Assembly (NCBI GenBank): GCA_965219005.1
Contig: CBDCMS010000004.1
Location: 1,550,001-1,614,000, forward strand
Direction of reading: 5' to 3'
DNA from: CAUZIZ01 sp965219005
GTDB lineage: Bacteria; Acidobacteriota; UBA6911; RPQK01; JAJDTT01
DNA length: 64,000 bases
The position numbers and the translations under genes are program-made. Positions 32,394 through 41,263 of the stretch are shown in pieces (the stretch's first letter is position 1; each line of letters begins with the position of its first letter). The notes beneath the pieces are model-generated. The model was given only the letters and a program-made list of their open reading frames with translations. It was not told the DNA's origin and ran no database searches.

Positions 32394-34387
32394 GATTCGA
32401 GATTCATGCTGGGACCACCTTCCTTCTGGGAGGCGCCCAGTGGGACTTTCACCAGGAGGTATAGCAGTAACAAGAAGATCAGCATGCCCAGCCAGGGGTT
32501 CTCTGAGATGCTGGGCAGTACATCTCCCCAGCCGAAGATATCGGCGCCCAGGACCAGGAAAGCCAGTAGGACCGCCATCAGTGCCTCGCCCGCGATAAAC
32601 CCTGAGGAGAGGAGGACGCCTGAGTTGACCGCTCGAGCCCGGCCCTCCGAGGGGACGTCGTTCTGGGCCAGCTTCCTGTCCAGAATCCAGCGAAAGATCC
32701 CGCCAACGAAGATCGCTGCCGTGGAATGAAAGGGAAGGTACATGCCCACCGCGATCAGCATCGGGGATGGTGCCTTGATCAGGATCAGGGCAACAGCGAA
32801 GAAGATGCCGGCGATCACCAGGGGCCAGGCCATCTCGCCTCCGACGATGCCTCTGGCCATCAAAGCCATCAAGCCCGCCTGGGGCGCGGGCAACTCAGGG
32901 CTGCCGATACCGTAGACCCGGTCCATCGCGATCAGCGGCCAGACCAGGACGAAGGCGGCAATGATTACACCGATCATCTCTGCCACTTCCATCTTCCAGG
33001 GTGTGCCTCCCAGGATATGGCCTACCTTGAGATCCTGGATCATGTCTCCGGCGATTCCGGCTGCGCAGCAAACCACGCCTGCCACGCCCAGGACTCCCAT
33101 GATCCCGGCTTCTCCGGTGACTCCAATCATGACCATCAGAATCGCCGAGATGAGCAGAGTGCTGAGCGTGAGTCCGCTGATGGGGTTGTTGGAACTTCCC
33201 AACAGACCGACCAGGTATCCGGCCACCGCCGCGAACAGGAAGCCCAGGACGATCATGATGACGGTGAGGAGCACCGATCCCAGGCCGGAACCGCTGAAAT
33301 GAAGGTAGAGGAAGAACAGTGGGATCGAGAGGCAGGCAATGGCAGCACCGATCCATCTAAAGTCCAGGTCGATGTTGAGTCGGTTGCGCTCGCCTGCGCC
33401 CTCCTTGGAGCCCTGCAGATCCTGGACGGCTCTACGCATCCCACCTAAGAGAGAGGTCCTGAGTTTGAAGAGGGTGTGAAAAGAGGCCACGATCATGGTC
33501 CCCACCGCCAGCGGCCTGACCTGTTTCAACCAGACTTCTTCGCTCAGCCCAATCCAGGAATCAGTCCCTGTGATCCCTGCGGACAGGTCCGGGTTCAAGA
33601 AGACGCTCAGAGGCACCAGCAAGAGCCATCCCAATAGAGCTCCTGCAAAAACGATCGTCGAGATGGACGGCCCGACGATGAATCCGACACCGACCAATGC
33701 GGGAGAGGCTGCAGGAGACTCCAGCAACAACCCTCCAGTATAGGTTAGCTTTTTTCCCAGGATTTCGATGCGGGAGCTTCCCAGGGTGATAAAGGTGCGG
33801 GCATAGTCGGAGATGACCTGTATCCCGTTGCTGTTCTTGAGCAGTTCCCAGAGGCCGCCGATCCCCATGGCCGCGAAGACGTAGCCGGCGCCAGTCTGGC
33901 CGCCCTGGCCTGCCTTGACTAGCTCGGCTGCCGCGACGCTTTCAGGGAAGGGAAGGTGGGCCTCTTCAACCATCGTTCGTCTGAGCACGATGATGAAGAG
34001 GACTCCCAGGACGCCTCCGGTGAGCATGATCAGCGTGCATTCCCAATAGCGCAACTCGTCCCAGACGCCGCTGATCACGAATGCCGGAATCGTAAAGATC
34101 GCGCCGGCTACCAGCGCCTCTCCCACTGAGGCGGTGGTTCGGGCAACGTTTTCTTCGAGAATCGATCCTCGGAAGAGGCGCAGTGCGGCCATCGCGACCA
34201 CGGCCGCTGGAAAGGTAGCGGCCACGGTGAGCCCGGCCTTCATGCCCAGATAGGCATTTGCGGCTCCCAACAAGATCGCCATGATCACGCCTAAGACGAC
34301 CGCTTTTATCGTGAGTTCTGGAAGCTCGCTGTGGGCCGGGACAAACGGCTTGAATTGGGAAGGTTCCTTAGGGGTAGGCTGGTTCAT
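32390..34387 (-). CDS. OPT-family oligopeptide transporter
   Basis: About 665 residues from the Met of MNQPTPKEPSQFKPFVPAHS; the frame is open 67 codons further, but that part has no family similarity. It has roughly 15 membrane segments. Family signatures: GAANAYLGMKAGLTVAATFP near residue 45, EENVARTTASVGEALVAGAI, LPFPESVAAAELVKAG (the conserved PFPE-type substrate loop), and MIQDLKVGHILGGTPWKMEV. These match bacterial OPT proteins, which are inner-membrane importers of oligopeptides or metal chelates. Coupled by ATGA overlap to a PqqD-like gene, which is a curious pairing if the transporter imports peptides. Confidence 0.92.
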   Translation of the reverse strand: MNQPTPKEPSQFKPFVPAHSELPELTIKAVVLGVIMAILLGAANAYLGMKAGLTVAATFPAAVVAMAALRLFRGSILEENVARTTASVGEALVAGAIFTIPAFVISGVWDELRYWECTLIMLTGGVLGVLFIIVLRRTMVEEAHLPFPESVAAAELVKAGQGGQTGAGYVFAAMGIGGLWELLKNSNGIQVISDYARTFITLGSSRIEILGKKLTYTGGLLLESPAASPALVGVGFIVGPSISTIVFAGALLGWLLLVPLSVFLNPDLSAGITGTDSWIGLSEEVWLKQVRPLAVGTMIVASFHTLFKLRTSLLGGMRRAVQDLQGSKEGAGERNRLNIDLDFRWIGAAIACLSIPLFFLYLHFSGSGLGSVLLTVIMIVLGFLFAAVAGYLVGLLGSSNNPISGLTLSTLLISAILMVMIGVTGEAGIMGVLGVAGVVCCAAGIAGDMIQDLKVGHILGGTPWKMEVAEMIGVIIAAFVLVWPLIAMDRVYGIGSPELPAPQAGLMALMARGIVGGEMAWPLVIAGIFFAVALILIKAPSPMLIAVGMYLPFHSTAAIFVGGIFRWILDRKLAQNDVPSEGRARAVNSGVLLSSGFIAGEALMAVLLAFLVLGADIFGWGDVLPSISENPWLGMLIFLLLLYLLVKVPLGASQKEGGPSMNLES

Positions 34388-34635
34388 CTTTGCCACCTCC
34401 GATGCGCTGCGGAATTTAGCACGAATACCCGGGCGCGGCAAGTATGGAGAGGATCGCTGGATGCAGCAAGCAGTCCAGGTTCGGGTTGCACCAGAACGCG
34501 CTCTGGTGGGTTGGCACCGGACACTACCACTGCGGTTTGACGCCAGGATCGTCGTTTTCTTAACTTTTGGGTTCGAATCCGAACCCAATCCAGTCCCAAT
34601 GCATCAGATAGTGCAGAAAGGACTGATGGAAGCTC

Positions 34636-34785
34636 ATGATGATGCAAATTGATTGGACCTCAGCGCTCGTGGTGATGAGCCTGATCGGTGGTTTGATTGG
34701 AGGAATTCTGCTGGCCTCGAAGTCCTCCCGACAGGTGTCCTGGGTAGAGAAGGTAGAGTCGCAGCGTGGCCGCGAGCGTTCGTGA
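34636..34785 (+). CDS. Small single-pass membrane protein (49 aa)
   Basis: A 49-codon ORF starting at the first of three in-frame ATGs, 248 bp from and divergent to the OPT gene. It has one hydrophobic helix (ALVVMSLIGGLIGGILLASK) with GG packing motifs and a charged tail (SWVEKVESQRGRERS). The amphipathic layout and the clean stop suggest a real small membrane protein, but there is no family match and no strong ribosome site beyond GGAAG. Function unknown. Confidence 0.4.
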   Translation: MMMQIDWTSALVVMSLIGGLIGGILLASKSSRQVSWVEKVESQRGRERS

Positions 34786-34953
34786 TTCCTAACGTTACAG
34801 ATTAAGCCCACCGGGAATTCCCGATGTCCCTGGGAGGGGTCTTCGGCCTCTTCTCTTTTCCGTTTCCTCTGTCCTTTCAGTCCCCGCCAATTGTCCTAAT
34901 TTGCTTCTAAGCTGAAACTTCATCGGCGACGAGATCATGCGAGAGTCGCCATT

Positions 34954-35104
34954 TGACAGAGCCGTGACCGTGAGGGAGCGGGATCTGATCACGGATCGGA
35001 TCCCCTTTGACTTCATCAACCAGAGCACCTCTCCGTCCCCAAGAGCGCATCATTTCCGACATCAAGATGTCGGATTCCGCTCCCTCACGGTCACGGCTCT
35101 GTCA
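34954..35104. repeat. Perfect 28-bp inverted repeat with 95-nt loop
   Basis: The arms at 34954-34981 and 35077-35104 are exact reverse complements; the arm begins TGACAGAGCCGTGACCGTGA. The loop contains a further hairpin with a 9-bp stem, TCCGACATC/GATGTCGGA (35055-35074). The right arm runs straight into repeat family 2. A CTGAAACTT motif precedes it at 34911. The whole lies in the 452-base gap before the hexokinase gene. Confidence 0.85.
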
Positions 35105-35174
35105 GGGGTGCTAGGGAGGATCATAGCAGAGGGAACTCAAGTTTCTTTCTCGAATGGGGCAGCGCTGCTGGGGG
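35091..35174 (+). repeat. Interspersed repeat family 2, copy 2 (modules A then B)
   Basis: Module A (TCACGGCTCTGTCAGGGGTG to AGAGGGAACTCAAG) is followed directly by module B (AAGTTTCTTTCTCGAATGGG through a run of G). Copy 1 at 878-1007 has the same two modules in reversed order. It ends 64 bp before the hexokinase ATG. Confidence 0.7.
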
Positions 35175-35237
35175 GGCGACTAGCAAAAACCAGTGGGTTT
35201 AGGCGCTGACTTGGCGTTGGGAATCAACAGATATATC

Positions 35238-36593
35238 ATGGCCCCTCACCACAATCAGCGTATGGCTACCTCTCGACTTCCGTCTGAAATAGCGACGCTT
35301 CAAGCCCAGTGGGATCTGTCCCACCACGAGTTGGCCCAGGACTTCGTCCAGGAATTCCACGCTCAAATGCAGAGAGGTCTTCGCGATCAGAGTCCATCGT
35401 CACTGGCCATGATCGAGACCTTCATGCCCAAGACGGCCGAGACCTTCATGCCCAAGACGGCCGCCTTCAAGCCGGGGACCTACCTGGGCCTCGATTTGAG
35501 TGGGACCAACTTCCGGGCCGTTCTGCTGTCGATCGATCGGAAGCAGAGAGTTGAGAGAGGACCCTCGATTGCCGTGTTTCGCATCCCCACCGACCTCAAA
35601 CAAGCGACTGAAGGTCGGGTCGCCAATTCAGAAGCCCTGTTCGACTTCGTCGCGAGTCGGATCAAGGTTTTCCTGGAGAACGAGGGTGTACTCCACAAGA
35701 ATATCCGGGTTGGCTTCACCTTCGCTTTCCCCACCAGGATGACTGGAGTTTCGAGTGGTCTGCTGATTAAGTGGACCAAGACCTGGGATGTCCCCGATCT
35801 CGTTGGCGCAGATCCGGTGGTGGTTCTGGAATCCGCGCTCGAGAGAGTTGGACTCGGGCATCTCGAGGTCAATGCGCTTCTCAACGACACCGTGGGAACG
35901 CTGGTTCTGGGCTACTTTGAGGATCGTAAGACGTTGGCAGGTGGAATCCTGGGAACCGGGACCAACTTCGCTGCCTGGCTCGGAGACATGGCATTCAACT
36001 TTGAGTGCGGTAATTTCGATTTTGGCTCGCTGAAGCCGAGGGTTCAGACGGTCCTGGATCGCGAGTTGGATTCCGACTCGCAGAATCCAGGGGAGCAACT
36101 ACTAGAAAAGATGGTCTCAGGTCGATACCTGGGAGAGTTGATGCGTCGCCTGATGCTTCCCCATTTCGAGGCATTGTCCTTGCAGGTTCCGGACGCTATT
36201 GTCAGTGACGACCTGTCGCATCTGTTGGCGGATCACGATGACTTTCCTGCAACCCGAGCCTTGCTCGACCGACTGGGGATTGAAAGGGCAGACCTTGAAG
36301 CTAGTCAGCTGGCCAGAGCGATTGCAGCGATCGTGATGACGCGCTCGGCTCAGATCAGTTCCCTGGTTGTCGCAGCGCTGTTGGAATACGTGGACTCGGC
36401 TTTGGAAAGGGAGCATGTCATCACCATCGATGGGTCACTCTTCGAGCATGCGCCTGGCTACCCAAAAACCATGAAAGCGCTTCTGGGAAAATTACTCGGC
36501 AAACGCGCTGCTCGGGTTGAGTTGAAGCTGGTCAAAGACGGCTCTGGAATCGGAGCGGCCCTTTCCTCAGCGGCGGTCGAGGCTAGCCTATGA
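35238..36593 (+). CDS. Hexokinase of the eukaryotic-type family
   Basis: A 451-residue sugar kinase of the hexokinase family common in eukaryotes and rare in bacteria, not the bacterial Glk/ROK type. Landmarks: the phosphate loop LDLSGTNFRAVLL around residue 86, FTFAFPTRMTGVSSGLLIKW (sugar loop), the catalytic aspartate D217 in LLNDTVGTL, GTGTNFAAWL, ITIDGSLFEHAPGYPKTM and KDGSGIGAALSSAAVE. The first glycine of the usual LDLGGTNFR is Ser here. ETFMPKTA is duplicated exactly (see repeat). I use the ATG at 35238; MATSR 8 codons on is an alternative. Its stop overlaps the first CehA gene by 4 bp, starting an operon of four genes. Substrate specificity is not evident. Confidence 0.88.
   Translation: MAPHHNQRMATSRLPSEIATLQAQWDLSHHELAQDFVQEFHAQMQRGLRDQSPSSLAMIETFMPKTAETFMPKTAAFKPGTYLGLDLSGTNFRAVLLSIDRKQRVERGPSIAVFRIPTDLKQATEGRVANSEALFDFVASRIKVFLENEGVLHKNIRVGFTFAFPTRMTGVSSGLLIKWTKTWDVPDLVGADPVVVLESALERVGLGHLEVNALLNDTVGTLVLGYFEDRKTLAGGILGTGTNFAAWLGDMAFNFECGNFDFGSLKPRVQTVLDRELDSDSQNPGEQLLEKMVSGRYLGELMRRLMLPHFEALSLQVPDAIVSDDLSHLLADHDDFPATRALLDRLGIERADLEASQLARAIAAIVMTRSAQISSLVVAALLEYVDSALEREHVITIDGSLFEHAPGYPKTMKALLGKLLGKRAARVELKLVKDGSGIGAALSSAAVEASL
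35415..35462 (+). repeat. Exact 24-bp tandem duplication inside the hexokinase gene
   Basis: The 24-bp unit (GAGACCTTCATGCCCAAGAC plus 4 bases) occurs twice head to tail, encoding ETFMPKTA twice in frame. It adds 8 residues just before the phosphate loop, at a place where the family has one copy of the segment. Confidence 0.9.
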
Positions 36594-38185
36594 GAGTGAT
36601 TCTCCTTTTGCTCCTAGCCTTTTCGTTTGCCTATTCCTTCCAGCTCGACCGTCATCGCATGGTGGAGGAGAGTCCGCCGCTTCCTCCTCCGCTAGTGGAT
36701 CCGGGTCCTGATGCAGCGACCCTTGAGCTGACGATTCTGGATAGGGACAGCGGCGAACAGTTGAGCGCTACCGTCAGCGTGAACGGTGGGGCTCAGGAGC
36801 CTGAGCACGATCCCTATCGACCCTACTCCCTTCGAATGTCCGGCAACCGGCACAAGGGACCGATACGGTTTCGTGAGCTGAACTACTATTTTTTCTCAGC
36901 CGGATCCTTTTCGGTAAAGGTTCCACCTGGGACCTGCACGGTGGAAGTCCGAAAAGGTTACGAATACACACCGGCCTTGCAGACTTTTCACCTGGAGCAA
37001 GGTGAGACGGTAAAGGGGACGATCCGCCTTCAACGCTGGATCGATATGGCCAGACAAGGCTGGTACTCAGGAGACACCCATATCCACTTCGAGCGGGACG
37101 GCGATAACGACGATGAGTTGTTGACGTTGACGTCGGCACGCGATGTTCGCTACGCCTTCAGCCTCTCGATGAACACCACAGGCTACGGTCTCGGCCAGGA
37201 CTTCGAATCTTGGGGCCAGGCCCACGGTCTGGGAGAGAAGTCGACGCGAAAAAAGGGTGTCTACTATCTGAGTTCGGGCCAGGAGTACCGAGCTGGCTAC
37301 CTGGGTCATGTGACGGTGCTGGCTGACGAGTATGTGGCTGCCTCCGGACTCTCAGAAAACGTCAACGAGTCGCCTTCCCTGGGCGTCATCGCCGATCAGG
37401 CTCACGAACTATCCGGGTTCATCGGTCTCAACCATGGCGGCTACTTCCGCAGAGAAGCGGATGCCCTGGGCCTGACCGGCAAGATGGACTTTTTGGAGTT
37501 GTTGCAGTTCGGAGGATACCGGGGCCTGAGACTCGATGGATGGTATGACCATCTGAATCTGGGCTACCACTGGCCTATCGTCGGCGCTTCGGACTTTCCC
37601 TACACTCGGGAACTGGGAGATTGTGTGACCTACGTTCGGTCTGACAAGGAACCTACCGTCAGAGAATTCCTCGAGGCCGTAGCTGACGGACGCAGCTTCG
37701 CTACTAGTGGACCGATGGTCTTGCTAGAGGTGAATGGAAAAGGCCCAGGGGAGTTGATCGCCTCTGAGAATGAAGCCGTCTCACTGGAGGTGGAAGCTAG
37801 GGTCCTTAGTCCACTCTATCCGGTTCGACATGTCGACGTCGTCTGGAACGGACGGGTGGTTTCGCGGCGCTTTGACCCAACCGGCCGGTCCCGTTGGGAG
37901 ATCTCCGAGAGGCTCGAGGTTGAGCGCAGTGGTTGGTTGGCCGTCCGCGCCTACGAGGACACCGGAGCAGATGCCCACACCAACCCGGTTTACGTTTCAT
38001 TGAAAGGGAAGCTGCCTTTCGAGGATGACGCCTGCGGCCAGATACTGGCACGGCTGGAAGGCTCGATTCGACTCACGCCCAACCAGGAAGCGAAAGAGAG
38101 GCTCAGGGATCTCAAGGAGCATCTCCAACACTACCGAGACACTCGGGACGCCCGAGGTTTGGCCCTGCCAAAGGATTCTCCATGA
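36590..38185 (+). CDS. Exported CehA/McbA-type PHP metallohydrolase (paralogue 1)
   Basis: A 531-residue protein with an N-terminal hydrophobic signal/anchor (MRVILLLLLAFSFAYSFQL). A beta domain (DAATLELTILDRDSGEQLSA, FSVKVPPGTCTVEVRKGYEY) precedes a PHP-type metal-binding part: WYSGDTHIHFERDGDNDDEL near residue 160, SSGQEYRAGYLGHVTVL, LNHGGYFRREADALGLTGKM and VGASDFPYTRELGDCVTYVR. A C-terminal beta domain follows (LSPLYPVRHVDVVWNGRVVS). CehA/McbA relatives hydrolyse carbamate or phosphoester-type substrates, but the substrate here is unknown. It overlaps hexokinase and the next paralogue by 4 bp each, which gives tight translational coupling. Confidence 0.8.
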   Translation: MRVILLLLLAFSFAYSFQLDRHRMVEESPPLPPPLVDPGPDAATLELTILDRDSGEQLSATVSVNGGAQEPEHDPYRPYSLRMSGNRHKGPIRFRELNYYFFSAGSFSVKVPPGTCTVEVRKGYEYTPALQTFHLEQGETVKGTIRLQRWIDMARQGWYSGDTHIHFERDGDNDDELLTLTSARDVRYAFSLSMNTTGYGLGQDFESWGQAHGLGEKSTRKKGVYYLSSGQEYRAGYLGHVTVLADEYVAASGLSENVNESPSLGVIADQAHELSGFIGLNHGGYFRREADALGLTGKMDFLELLQFGGYRGLRLDGWYDHLNLGYHWPIVGASDFPYTRELGDCVTYVRSDKEPTVREFLEAVADGRSFATSGPMVLLEVNGKGPGELIASENEAVSLEVEARVLSPLYPVRHVDVVWNGRVVSRRFDPTGRSRWEISERLEVERSGWLAVRAYEDTGADAHTNPVYVSLKGKLPFEDDACGQILARLEGSIRLTPNQEAKERLRDLKEHLQHYRDTRDARGLALPKDSP

Positions 38186-39825
38186 AGCCGAGGTCGGCTC
38201 CTCGCGTGGTTTCAGGGATCTGGGTCCTCCGCCTGATCTGTTTGGGTTTGCTTGTGTTTTCCTTCGTCTACTCGACCCAGATCAGGCGAAACGCAGAAAT
38301 AAGCGAAGGCTATGCTGTCCCTCCGCCCAAGGTGGATCCGGGTCCCGATGCCGCAACTCTCCGTATCACGATTGTAGATCGTGACAGCGGCGAGCAGATA
38401 AGTGCCACCGCCAGTGTGAACGGGGGAGCTCAGGAGCCAGAAGACGATCCCTACCAAGAGTACTCTCTGAGGAAGGCAGGAAACGAACGCCAGGGGCCGA
38501 GCCGCTTCCGCGAGTTGGACCACTACTTCTACACGGATGGCACTTTCTCGGTAAGCGTTCCGCCAGGAATCTGTACGGTAGCGGTCGGCCGTGGCTACGA
38601 ATACGACCCGGTACAGCGAGTCTTCCATCTCGAGAAAAATGAAGTTACTGAGGCTACGATCAAACTTTCCCGCTGGATCGACATGGCGAAGGAAGGTTGG
38701 TACTCCGGCGACACCCACCTCCACTTTGAGAGAACGGGAAGCAACGACGACACTCTGCTGACATTGACCTCCGCCCGAGGCATCCGCTATGCCTTCAGTC
38801 TCTCAATGAACACCACGGGATACGCCCTGGGACAGGAGTTCGAGTCCTGGGGACAGGCTCTGGGACTGGGGGAAAGGTCGATTCGGCGGAACGGTCCCTA
38901 TCACATCTCGTCCGGCCAGGAGTATCGGGTAGGTTCCCTGGGCCACGTGACCGTGGCGCTGGCGAAGGATTACGTTTCTGCGTCAGGGCGCACCGAGGAC
39001 GTGAACCAGGGGCCGTCTCTGGGCCTGATAGCAGACCAGGCCCGTGAGCTCTCCGGCTTCATCGGTTTGAATCATGGCGGCTACTACCGCATGGAGGCGG
39101 ATGCCCTGGGTCTAGCTGGCAAGACCGATTTCCTGGAGCTCCTTCAACTGGGAGGCTACCGTGGTCTGGGTCTGGACGGCTGGTACGATTTTCTGAACCT
39201 CGGCTATCGCTGGGCGATCGTAGGAGCTTCTGACTTTCCCTATTCGAGGGAACTAGGTGGCAACTTGACTTACGTTTACTCGGAAGGACAACCGACAGTG
39301 CGAGAGTTCATGGAGGCCGTGGTCGAGGGCCGAAGCTTCGCTACCAGTGGGCCGATGGTGTTCTTTGATGTGAATGGTAGGCGACCTGGCGAGAAGATCA
39401 TTTTCGACCGGGAACAGAAGGCCGAGCTAGATGTCTCGGTACGAGTGCTCAGTCCGCTTTACCCTGTGCGATACGTTGATCTTATCTGGAACGGGCGTGT
39501 CCTCTCCCGAGAGTTCGATCCGAAGGGACGCTCCAGGTGGGACGTTTCCCAGAGGCTGAAGGTAGAAGAGAGCGGCTGGATCGCAGTCCGGGCTCATGGT
39601 GACGAAGGGACCGAAAGCCACACCAACCCGGTATACGTGTACCTCGGAGGAAAGAAGCCCTTCGACGATGACGCCTGCGGCCAGATCCTGGCACGACTGG
39701 AGGCCTCGACCCGGACCATTACCCATCCTGGCATTCGCCAGGAACTGATGCGATTGGCGGAGACTTTGTCGCACTATCGCGACACCGGGGAAAACCGAGG
39801 CCTGGGTCTGCCGAGAATACCCTGA
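38182..39825 (+). CDS. Exported CehA/McbA-type PHP metallohydrolase (paralogue 2)
   Basis: A 547-residue tandem duplicate of the preceding gene. It shares the same layout almost phrase by phrase: GWYSGDTHLHFERTGSNDDT, FSLSMNTTGYALGQEFESWG, ISSGQEYRVGSLGHVTVAL, LNHGGYYRMEADALGLAGKT and IVGASDFPYSRELGGNLTYV. Metal ligands are kept in both copies, so both may be active. The N-terminal signal differs most (LRLICLGLLVFSFVYSTQI). It probably arose by gene duplication within the operon and then diverged, mainly in the signal and the C-terminal beta domain. Its stop is 66 bp before the SGNH gene. Confidence 0.8.
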   Translation: MKPRSAPRVVSGIWVLRLICLGLLVFSFVYSTQIRRNAEISEGYAVPPPKVDPGPDAATLRITIVDRDSGEQISATASVNGGAQEPEDDPYQEYSLRKAGNERQGPSRFRELDHYFYTDGTFSVSVPPGICTVAVGRGYEYDPVQRVFHLEKNEVTEATIKLSRWIDMAKEGWYSGDTHLHFERTGSNDDTLLTLTSARGIRYAFSLSMNTTGYALGQEFESWGQALGLGERSIRRNGPYHISSGQEYRVGSLGHVTVALAKDYVSASGRTEDVNQGPSLGLIADQARELSGFIGLNHGGYYRMEADALGLAGKTDFLELLQLGGYRGLGLDGWYDFLNLGYRWAIVGASDFPYSRELGGNLTYVYSEGQPTVREFMEAVVEGRSFATSGPMVFFDVNGRRPGEKIIFDREQKAELDVSVRVLSPLYPVRYVDLIWNGRVLSREFDPKGRSRWDVSQRLKVEESGWIAVRAHGDEGTESHTNPVYVYLGGKKPFDDDACGQILARLEASTRTITHPGIRQELMRLAETLSHYRDTGENRGLGLPRIP

Positions 39826-39890
39826 GTTGAGATCTCGAGATGCAGGATCCAGGTAAAAGGGCGTTCGGCACACAAGGAGGGTCTACGCGG

Positions 39891-40973
39891 ATGAAAAAAC
39901 GGAGCTGGCTCCTGGTCGCTCTCCTCGTCCTGGCATCAATTGAGGTGTTACTCTGCCTTACCGGCCTTCTGATTCCCCGGCAGTGGCTGGCCACTCACAG
40001 AATCTATTACGAGTACTACCAGCCGGACGATCTCCTCCTGTACAAGGTACGCCCTGATTTGAGGGACTTGACCGTCCACGCGCCTCGCGATGAGGTCTCG
40101 GCCACCTACAGCACAGACGATCGGGGTTTTCGCAATCTGGGCCGCGACTACTCCAAAGCCCAGATCTTCTTCATCGGGGACTCCTTTGTGTGGGGTTCCT
40201 GGGTGACTCAGGAGGAGACCCTGGTCTCCAGGATAGAAGCTGAACTGGGTGAGACGGTTATCAACCTGGGAGTAGGCAGTTACGATTTTCTCCGTTACCA
40301 GGTGCTCTTCGAGCATTTCGTGGCCCGCTACAAGCCCAAGATCGCTGCCCTGGGTGTGTTTCCGAACGACCTGAGGGATCGCAGTCCTCTGGAGCCGGGA
40401 AAGCCCGGCTCGGGGGAGGAATTCTATAAGGGTTGGTCGCGGTACGAGACCTATCCAGAGTACAAGAAGACGCTCACCTATAGTTTTTTCCGTTGGATCA
40501 CAACTGGAGAGAGCCCAGCCTCGGATCAGTATGGCCGGCGTTTGGACTCTGATCAGAAAGAAGCCTCCAACGGGCTCACTCTATTCCGGTATCGGGGGGC
40601 GTCTCGGGATTATCTGGAAAATGCCCAAGCCGTGAACTGGGTCCAAACCTCCGTCGATCGTATCGTGGAGATCTCTGCCCAGAACGGCGTCCAGTTGGCC
40701 ATCTTCCTTTTCCCCACCAAGGAGTCGACTTACAAGAGCGAATACGAGCGTCTTTTCCCCGACAGCATTGACTACCTGAAAAACGAGGAGGAGGGCTACC
40801 AGCGGATCCTCGGACGTGCTCAGTCCCACGGAGTTCCCTGTATCGATTTGACGCCCTTGTTCCGGGAGCTGGGAAAGACAGCGCTGCTGTACCACCGGTT
40901 GGACCCACACTGGAATCCGGCTGGCAACGATGCCGCGGCCAAGGAGGTTGTCCAGGCGCTCAAGATGCTCTGA
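39891..40973 (+). CDS. Membrane-anchored SGNH-hydrolase-fold protein
   Basis: A 360-residue protein with an N-terminal membrane anchor (SWLLVALLVLASIEVLLCLT). The start is set by a GGAGG site 9 bp before the ATG. SGNH blocks are visible: IFFIGDSFVWGSWV (GDS nucleophile), VINLGVGSYDF (block II), LGVFPNDLRD (block III asparagine) and LDPHWNPAGNDAAAKEV (block V, D-x-H). Such proteins deacylate or O-acetylate cell-surface glycans. It is the last gene of the hexokinase-CehA-CehA series and probably belongs to the same operon. The exact substrate is unknown. Confidence 0.8.
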   Translation: MKKRSWLLVALLVLASIEVLLCLTGLLIPRQWLATHRIYYEYYQPDDLLLYKVRPDLRDLTVHAPRDEVSATYSTDDRGFRNLGRDYSKAQIFFIGDSFVWGSWVTQEETLVSRIEAELGETVINLGVGSYDFLRYQVLFEHFVARYKPKIAALGVFPNDLRDRSPLEPGKPGSGEEFYKGWSRYETYPEYKKTLTYSFFRWITTGESPASDQYGRRLDSDQKEASNGLTLFRYRGASRDYLENAQAVNWVQTSVDRIVEISAQNGVQLAIFLFPTKESTYKSEYERLFPDSIDYLKNEEEGYQRILGRAQSHGVPCIDLTPLFRELGKTALLYHRLDPHWNPAGNDAAAKEVVQALKML

Positions 40974-41055
40974 GTTGAAGCGTCATTCGCTACCGTGGCG
41001 TTGGTCTCCAGGCCGAAGACTGAGGGCAGGGCGCAGGTCGAGGAAATGAGAAAAC

Positions 41056-41207
41056 CATGGAAGCCTGAAGCGCGAGCGAGGGGTTGGAGATCTGCGAGAC
41101 CTTGCTGCTGTCCACCCTCTCACCGTGACCCGGGCCATCTCTCGTCAAATGCCCTTCAACGCATCTCACAGACCTCCAACCCCTCGCTCGCGCTTCAGGC
41201 TTTCATG
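41056..41207. repeat. Inverted repeat made of two family 1 modules (43-bp arms, 66-nt loop)
   Basis: The left arm (41056-41098), with GGAAGCCTGAAGCGCGAGCG, is matched by its reverse complement at 41165-41207 with 3 mismatches in 43. The left arm continues into the start of the family 1 core (TTGCTGCTGTCCA). It lies in the 503-base gap after the SGNH gene. Confidence 0.85.
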
Positions 41208-41263
41208 ACTCGAGCAGTTTCTTTAATGTACGATCCGGCTCGGCCGGGCCCGCTCCTTCGCAG

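Noticed and set aside
34507..34600. Possible tRNA on the plus strand around GGGTTCGAATCC
   Set aside because: The T-stem pairs 4 of 5 and an acceptor-like GGGTTGG/CCAATCC can be drawn, but the spacing is wrong and there is no D-arm or anticodon arm.
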